Below, piece after piece: positions 59,555 through 64,000 of a stretch of DNA of 64,000 nucleotides (position 1 is its first letter; every line of letters begins with the position of its first letter). The translations under genes were made by a program, and so were the position numbers. This DNA is from Pseudomonas wadenswilerensis (GTDB lineage Bacteria > Pseudomonadota > Gammaproteobacteria > Pseudomonadales > Pseudomonadaceae), in the NCBI RefSeq assembly GCF_900497695.1, contig NZ_UIDD01000007.1, forward strand, positions 372,001 through 436,000, written 5' to 3'. Under the pieces are notes generated by a model, which saw nothing but the letters and a program-made list of their open reading frames with translations, had not been told where the DNA came from and made no database searches.

Positions 59555-60595
59555 TCAGCGCGCAGCCCAGGCGTTAAAGCGCTGCTCCAGCTCCTCGCCA
59601 TGGTCCACCCAGAACCCGGCATCCACCGCCCGCGCCCCGGCCAGGTTGGCTTCGGCGGTCGGCAACTGCTGCTGGACAGTCGCCGGCAGCAGCTTCAACG
59701 CCTCGCGGTGTACCGGCCCGTAGGGGATCTCCTCGGAGAACACCTTCTGGGTCTGTGGCTGGCTGGCAAAGGCGATGAAGTCCTCGGCCAGGGCCTTGTT
59801 CGGCGTGCCCTTGACCACCGCCCAGTATTCCGGATCGTACAGGCTCTGCGGCCAGACGATACTGAGCTTCATGCCCTCCTTCTGCGCCGAGGCAATCCGG
59901 CCGTTGTAGGCCGCGCTCATGACCACGTCTCCGGCGATCAGCCACTGCGCCGGTTGTGCGCCGGCCTCCCACCACTGGATATTGCCCTTGATCTGGTCCA
60001 GCTTGGCAAAGGCGCGGCTGACGCCCTCGGCGGTGCCCAGCACTTCATACAACTGCTCGGGTTTGACGCCGTCGGCGAGCAAGGCGATTTCCAGGGTGTA
60101 CTTGGCGCCCTTGCGCAAGCCGCGCTTGCCGGGGAAGTCGGCGACGTTCCAGAAGTCCGCCCAGGAACTCGGCGCCCTGGCCAGCTTGCCGTTGTCATAC
60201 GCCATGACCATCGACCACACATAGGTGGCCACCCCGCACTCGCTGAGGGTGCCTGGGACGAACTGCGCCGGGTCGCCGAAGCGCGCCGGATCGAGGCGCT
60301 CGAACAGGCCCTCGTCACAGCCGCGCAGCAACTCCGGGCTTTCGACTTCGACCACGTCCCAACTGGTATGGCCGACATCGACCATGGCCTTGATTTTCGA
60401 CAGTTCACCGTTGTACTCGCCGGCAACCACGCGTCCTGCGCCGCTGGCGTTGAAAGGTTGGAAGTAGGCCTTGTCCTGGGCCTGCTTGGTGGCACCGCCA
60501 AAGGAGATGACAGTGAGGTTCTGCGGCGCAGCCGACACCGCGCTGCACAGCAAAACCAGGGCAAAGGGAACACAGCAACGCAAGGATCTGGACAT
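59555..60595 (-). CDS. Periplasmic polyamine-type ABC substrate-binding protein
   Basis: This 346-residue protein has a signal peptide (ends AVSAA) and a PotD/PotF-like fold: LTVISFGGATKQAQDKAYFQPF, WDVVEVESPELLRGCDEGLFERLD, and WAVVKGTPNKALAEDFIAFA. It is similar to the spermidine/putrescine-binding and aromatic-amine-binding class. No ABC ATPase or permease gene is adjacent, so it is an orphan binding protein here or shares the transporter of another locus. It is the last gene of the operon with the aminotransferase, permease and aldehyde dehydrogenase. Confidence 0.87.
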   Translation of the reverse strand: MSRSLRCCVPFALVLLCSAVSAAPQNLTVISFGGATKQAQDKAYFQPFNASGAGRVVAGEYNGELSKIKAMVDVGHTSWDVVEVESPELLRGCDEGLFERLDPARFGDPAQFVPGTLSECGVATYVWSMVMAYDNGKLARAPSSWADFWNVADFPGKRGLRKGAKYTLEIALLADGVKPEQLYEVLGTAEGVSRAFAKLDQIKGNIQWWEAGAQPAQWLIAGDVVMSAAYNGRIASAQKEGMKLSIVWPQSLYDPEYWAVVKGTPNKALAEDFIAFASQPQTQKVFSEEIPYGPVHREALKLLPATVQQQLPTAEANLAGARAVDAGFWVDHGEELEQRFNAWAAR

Positions 60596-60649
60596 GAAGC
60601 GGTTCCTCTAATAGGCCGGCACGCCCGCGCGCGCCGGCCGCTTTTGGGC

Positions 60650-62032
60650 TTACAGGCGACCGAATTCGCGGGCGGTACGGTCTACGGCGGTACGGGTCTT
60701 GTCGACCAGTTCATCGATGTCGGCGTGGCTGGCCACCAGGGCCGGGGCCATGATCATTCGGCCCAGGGTCGAGCGGATGATCAGGCCTTCTTCAAAACCG
60801 AGGGTGCGGCAACGCCAGGCCATGTCGTTTTCGTTGGCGAAACGCTTGCGGCTGGCCTTGTCTTCGGCGAACTGCAAGGCGGCAACCAGGCCGGTGCCCT
60901 GCACCTCGCCAATCAACGGATGGTTGCCGAACACTTCGCGCAGGCAGCGCTGCAGGTACGGGCCGGTCTCGTGCTTGACCCGGCTGACGATGCCTTCGTC
61001 GCGCAAGGCCTTGAGGTTGGCAATCGCCACCGCCGCCGCCACCGGGTGGCCGGAATAGGTCAGGCCGTGGGCGAACACCCCGCCCTGCTCCACCAGCACT
61101 TGCGCCATGCGTTTGGACAGGATCAGGCCGCCCATGGGGATGTAGCCGCTGGTCAGGCCCTTGGCGATCGACAGGGTGTCGGGCTCGAAACCGAAGTGCT
61201 GGTGGGCGAACCACTCGCCGGTACGGCCAAAGCCTCCGATCACTTCATCAGCGCACAGCAGCACGTCGTACTGGCGGCAGATACGCTGGATTTCCGGCCA
61301 GTAGCTTTCTGGCGGGAAGATCATGCCGCCAGCGCCCTGGAACGGTTCGGCAACGAAAGCCGCAACGTTCTCGGCGCCAAGTTCGAGGATCTTTTCTTCC
61401 AGCTGGCGCGCCGCGCGCAGGCCGAACTCGGCCGGGGTCAGGTCGCCTTCGTGGGCGAACCAGTACGGCTCGTCGATGTGCGCGACATCGGGGATCACCC
61501 CGCCCATGTCGTGCATGAATTTCATCCCGCCCAGCGCCGTGGCGCCCAGGGTCGAGCCGTGGTAGCCGTTCCAGCGGCCGATCATGATCTTCTTCTGCGG
61601 CTTGCCGAGGATCTGCCAGTAGCGGCGCACGGTACGGATCAGCACCTCGTTGGCTTCGGAGCCGGAGTTGGTGTAGATCGCGTGGCTGTAGTGCGCGGGC
61701 AACAGGCTGAACAGCAGCTCGGACAGCTCGACCACCGCCGGGTGGGTGGTGTGGAAGAACATGTTGTAGTACGGCAGCTGCTCAAGCTGCTGGCTGGCAG
61801 CCGCGGCCAGGTCCTTGCGGCCATAGCCGAGGTTGGTGCACCACAGCCCCGACATGCCGTCCAGGTAGCGCTTGCCGTCGTTGTCCCACAAGGCCAGGCC
61901 TTCGCCACGGACGATCACCCGCGGGCCTTCGGCGTTCAGCGCTTTCTGGTCGAGGAAGGCATGAATGTGGTGCGCGGCATCCGCTGCCTGGTAATCGCCG
62001 GTGCTACGGACAGGTTTCACTTGAGCGGTCAT
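60650..62032 (-). CDS. Class III aminotransferase (putrescine/omega-amino acid type)
   Basis: This 460-residue PLP enzyme of aminotransferase class III has Lys291 in the SIAKGLTSGYIPMGG site, GSEANE at 124-129 and the DEVIGGFGRTG strand (about 262-272). It resembles SpuC-like polyamine:pyruvate aminotransferases and beta-alanine transaminases; substrate assignment is from family resemblance and context. It overlaps the APC permease gene by 4 bases (ATGA) and likely deaminates the imported amine to an aldehyde, oxidised by the aldehyde dehydrogenase encoded in the same operon. Confidence 0.88.
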   Translation of the reverse strand: MTAQVKPVRSTGDYQAADAAHHIHAFLDQKALNAEGPRVIVRGEGLALWDNDGKRYLDGMSGLWCTNLGYGRKDLAAAASQQLEQLPYYNMFFHTTHPAVVELSELLFSLLPAHYSHAIYTNSGSEANEVLIRTVRRYWQILGKPQKKIMIGRWNGYHGSTLGATALGGMKFMHDMGGVIPDVAHIDEPYWFAHEGDLTPAEFGLRAARQLEEKILELGAENVAAFVAEPFQGAGGMIFPPESYWPEIQRICRQYDVLLCADEVIGGFGRTGEWFAHQHFGFEPDTLSIAKGLTSGYIPMGGLILSKRMAQVLVEQGGVFAHGLTYSGHPVAAAVAIANLKALRDEGIVSRVKHETGPYLQRCLREVFGNHPLIGEVQGTGLVAALQFAEDKASRKRFANENDMAWRCRTLGFEEGLIIRSTLGRMIMAPALVASHADIDELVDKTRTAVDRTAREFGRL

Positions 62033-63468
62033 TGCGAGTCTCCTTGCGGGTTTTTATCGTTTTGAGTGCCCAGCACGCTTTCCAGCGGCTCGGGCTTGAA
62101 CAGCGGCTTGCCCATCACGCCCTTGATCCACAGCACGGCGATGATCGAGACGATCAGCAGCACCAGGCCGGCGTAGGCAAAAATCGAGAAGGTCATGTCC
62201 GGGCTGGGCGAGACGTTCCAGATCGCAAACAGCATGCCGGCGATGCCGAACAGCTGCGGCAACGGGTAGAACGGCGTACGGAACGGCCGCGCCACCTGCG
62301 GGTAACGCCGGCGCAGGGCAATGACGTTGACATGGGTGATGATGTACGCCAGCAACCAGGCCAGGGCGGCGGACAGCAGCAGCTGGTTGATCGCATCGGC
62401 ATGGTCGTGCATCAGCAGCAACGGCAGGCCGGTGACCGCAGCGATGAACAGCACCGCCACCCACGGCGCGCCGGTGCGCTTGCCCTGACGCTTGAAGATG
62501 CCGAAGGCCTGGCCGTTGCGCGCCATGCCGAAGAGCATGCGCGGGATGGCGGCCAGCGAGCTGTTGAGGGTGCTGCAGGTGGCGGTAATCGCGGCGGTGA
62601 CCAGGAACACCTTGCCGGCCTCACCGAAAACGGTGGTGGCGAACAGGTAATGTGGCAGGCCGTTACTGGCCAGTTCCGCCTGCGGCACGGTGAGCAAGGC
62701 GCCCAGCCCGTACAGGCTGATGATCACGAAGATGATGGTCAGGCCGAGCATCATCGAGCCCGGGATGTTGCGCTCCGGACGGCGGGTTTCTTCTACCAGC
62801 GGGCAGACGAACTCGGCGCCGACAAAACCCCACACCGCCATCGCCGTCAGAGCAATCACCCCCAGGCCCAACGGGTTCCAGTGGGCACTGTCGAACAGGG
62901 CCGGGTTGGGCGCGACAATATCGCTGTTCATCGCGCTCAGGCCCATCACCAGCAACACCACGGTCATCACCACCGCCAGCACCGTTTGCAGGCGGGCGAA
63001 GATGTCGATGTTGAACAGGTTGAGCACCGTGAACAGCGCCAGTACCGCCAAGGCCACGGTCAACGGCGGCATCGAGTGCGGGTAGACCTTGTCGATGATG
63101 AACTCCATCAGCAGCAGTTCGGCCGACAGCGCGAACATCGCCACCACGATGTAGCCGGAAAAGGTCGCGAGGATCGCCGGGAACTGGCCGATGGCAACTT
63201 CGGTGTAGGTGCTCAGGCTGCCGGCGCGTGGGATCATCAGCGCCAGTTCCGAGAACGAACAGGCGTAACTCAGGGCCAGCAGGTAGGCCAGGCCCAGGGG
63301 CACGATAAAGCCCAGGCCGGCGATGCCGACGCCCTGCAGCATCAGCACCATCACGCCCTGGGACACCACCAGGCCGATGGCCACCGCCAACAGCGCAGTG
63401 AGGCCGAGTTTCTTGCGACTTGCAGGCGGCGCCAGGGCGCCGGTTTGCACGCTTGCATTGCTGTTCAT
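62029..63468 (-). CDS. APC-family amino acid/polyamine permease
   Basis: This 479-residue protein has twelve predicted transmembrane helices and the APC opening RKKLGLTALLAVAIGLVVSQGVM. A conserved WGFVGAEFVCPLVEETRRPERN lies around residue 220, similar to PuuP-type permeases. A candidate Crc/Hfq motif AATAACAACAA is 14-24 bases upstream of the ATG. It would import a polyamine or related amine as the first step of the operon. The aminotransferase gene overlaps its end. Confidence 0.88.
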   Translation of the reverse strand: MNSNASVQTGALAPPASRKKLGLTALLAVAIGLVVSQGVMVLMLQGVGIAGLGFIVPLGLAYLLALSYACSFSELALMIPRAGSLSTYTEVAIGQFPAILATFSGYIVVAMFALSAELLLMEFIIDKVYPHSMPPLTVALAVLALFTVLNLFNIDIFARLQTVLAVVMTVVLLVMGLSAMNSDIVAPNPALFDSAHWNPLGLGVIALTAMAVWGFVGAEFVCPLVEETRRPERNIPGSMMLGLTIIFVIISLYGLGALLTVPQAELASNGLPHYLFATTVFGEAGKVFLVTAAITATCSTLNSSLAAIPRMLFGMARNGQAFGIFKRQGKRTGAPWVAVLFIAAVTGLPLLLMHDHADAINQLLLSAALAWLLAYIITHVNVIALRRRYPQVARPFRTPFYPLPQLFGIAGMLFAIWNVSPSPDMTFSIFAYAGLVLLIVSIIAVLWIKGVMGKPLFKPEPLESVLGTQNDKNPQGDSQ

Positions 63469-63481
63469 CGGTTGCTCCGAG

Positions 63482-63492
63482 TTGTTGTTATT
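63482..63492 (-). promoter_or_regulatory. Candidate Crc/Hfq CA motif before the permease gene
   Basis: AATAACAACAA on the minus strand, close to the ribosome-binding region of the APC permease gene (start 63468). Confidence 0.45.
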
Positions 63493-63519
63493 GGAAGAAC
63501 AGAGTTGTTGCCTGTGCTG

Positions 63520-63554
63520 GCGTCATCGCGGGTCAAGCCCGCTCCCACAGGCCC
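63520..63554. repeat. REP unit after the aldehyde dehydrogenase gene
   Basis: A REP-like half with GCGGGTCAAGCCCGCTCC symmetry, immediately before the stop codon side of the aldehyde dehydrogenase gene. It separates it from the permease gene and may limit read-through. Confidence 0.65.
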
Positions 63555-64000
63555 TCAGCCACGCAGCTGAATCCAGGTCGTCTTCAACTGCGTGTACTTG
63601 TCGAACGAATGCAGCGACAGATCCCGCCCAAAGCCCGACTGCTTGCCGCCGCCAAAGGGCACGGTCACATCCAGGGCATCGACGGTATTCACCGACACCG
63701 TGCCAGCATTCAGCCGCCGGGCGACGCGGTGGGCGCGGTTGAGGTCGTCGCTCCACAGCGAAGCCGCCAAGCCATAGATATGGTCATTGGCCATGGCCAC
63801 CGCCTGGTCTTCGTCATCGAACACGCTGACCGCCAGCACCGGGCCGAATACCTCTTCGCGGGCCAGGGTCATGTCGGCTGTGACACCAGTAAAAATCGTC
63901 GGCTCGATGAAGTTGCTCGAGCCGTCGAAGTTCAGTTGCCGTCCGCCACAGACCAATTGGGCGCCCTCGGCCTGGGCCTGCGCGATGTAGTGCATGATCC
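63555..64000 (-). CDS. Aldehyde dehydrogenase, C-terminal part (cut by window edge)
   Basis: Only the last ~148 residues are in the window; the 5' end runs off the right edge. The visible part has the EEVFGPVLAV motif, GLAASLWSDDLNRAHRVARRL and the terminal PFGGGKQSGFGRDLSLHSFDKYTQLK, as in gamma-glutamyl-gamma-aminobutyraldehyde or gamma-aminobutyraldehyde dehydrogenases (PuuC/KauB type). The catalytic Cys and Glu lie outside. Context with a permease, a class III aminotransferase and a polyamine-type binding protein makes an aminoaldehyde the likely substrate. The REP-containing gap to the permease suggests partial separation of transcripts. Confidence 0.85.
   Translation of the reverse strand, partial: IMHYIAQAQAEGAQLVCGGRQLNFDGSSNFIEPTIFTGVTADMTLAREEVFGPVLAVSVFDDEDQAVAMANDHIYGLAASLWSDDLNRAHRVARRLNAGTVSVNTVDALDVTVPFGGGKQSGFGRDLSLHSFDKYTQLKTTWIQLRG

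Overview
The window looks like a chromosomal segment of a fluorescent-group Pseudomonas, most like the P. putida lineage. It is GC-rich and coding-dense. It carries many Pseudomonas-type REP palindromes built on a GCGGGCTTGCCCCGCGATG-like core. It has A-rich AANAANAA (Crc/Hfq-type) leaders in front of catabolic genes, and family content typical of the genus (DUF1302/DUF1329 pairs, Kup, AaeXAB-like efflux, polyamine catabolism). I saw no tRNA, rRNA, IS element, integrase or CRISPR array.

Left part (1-4.4 kb): a type IVb Flp pilin gene diverges from an AraC-type regulator with a receiver-like N-terminus, followed by a small lipoprotein gene. A membrane hybrid histidine kinase then diverges from a LuxR-type response regulator across a perfect 9-bp inverted repeat.

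Central accessory block (4.5-21 kb, all minus strand): a probable secretion and cell-surface locus. In transcription order it encodes two periplasmic adaptor (HlyD-like) proteins, one with an extra N-terminal cytosolic domain; a membrane M50 (site-2-protease-like) metalloprotease fused to a HlyD adaptor; a GNAT acetyltransferase; a small DUF6916-like protein; a phage-tail-collar (Mdp-like) protein; a 3043-residue LEPR/DUF4347/FG-GAP/Ig-repeat surface protein; and a TolC-family outer-membrane lipoprotein. No ABC exporter ATPase or RND pump is present in the block and the giant protein shows no RTX nonapeptides. I infer a type-1-like export machine whose inner-membrane component is the M50-HlyD fusion. 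This is the best candidate in the window for an undescribed system.

21-34 kb: a GMC oxidoreductase gene, then a six-gene minus-strand operon (DUF1302 channel, DUF1329 protein, YCF48-like beta-propeller, HAE3/MMPL-type RND permease, acyl-CoA dehydrogenase, acyl-CoA ligase). It is preceded by an alpha/beta hydrolase and a divergent AraC activator. The set reads as uptake and CoA-activation/oxidation of a hydrophobic carboxylic acid or sterol-like compound.

35-46 kb: two adjacent minus-strand catabolic units (quinone oxidoreductase, TauD-type dioxygenase, BKACE enzyme; then MFS, DsbA-like, Rieske, YeiH-like exporter), a divergent MocR/PdxR-type regulator, and a TIM-barrel isomerase-like gene with its own MFS transporter. 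A 16-bp sequence occurs twice upstream of the AraC activator at 34.3 kb and once in the QOR/MocR intergenic region, suggesting shared regulation.

46-64 kb: Kup potassium transporter, a nitrilase-family amidase, Dyp peroxidase, bile-acid/Na+ symporter-family protein, a RidA/threonine-dehydratase/AraC unit, an orphan CrtZ-like carotenoid hydroxylase, an AaeBXA-like efflux operon using non-ATG starts, an MgtC-family gene with a long structured leader, a LysR regulator, and a polyamine-catabolism-like operon (aldehyde dehydrogenase cut by the window edge, amino-acid permease, class III aminotransferase, periplasmic substrate-binding protein).
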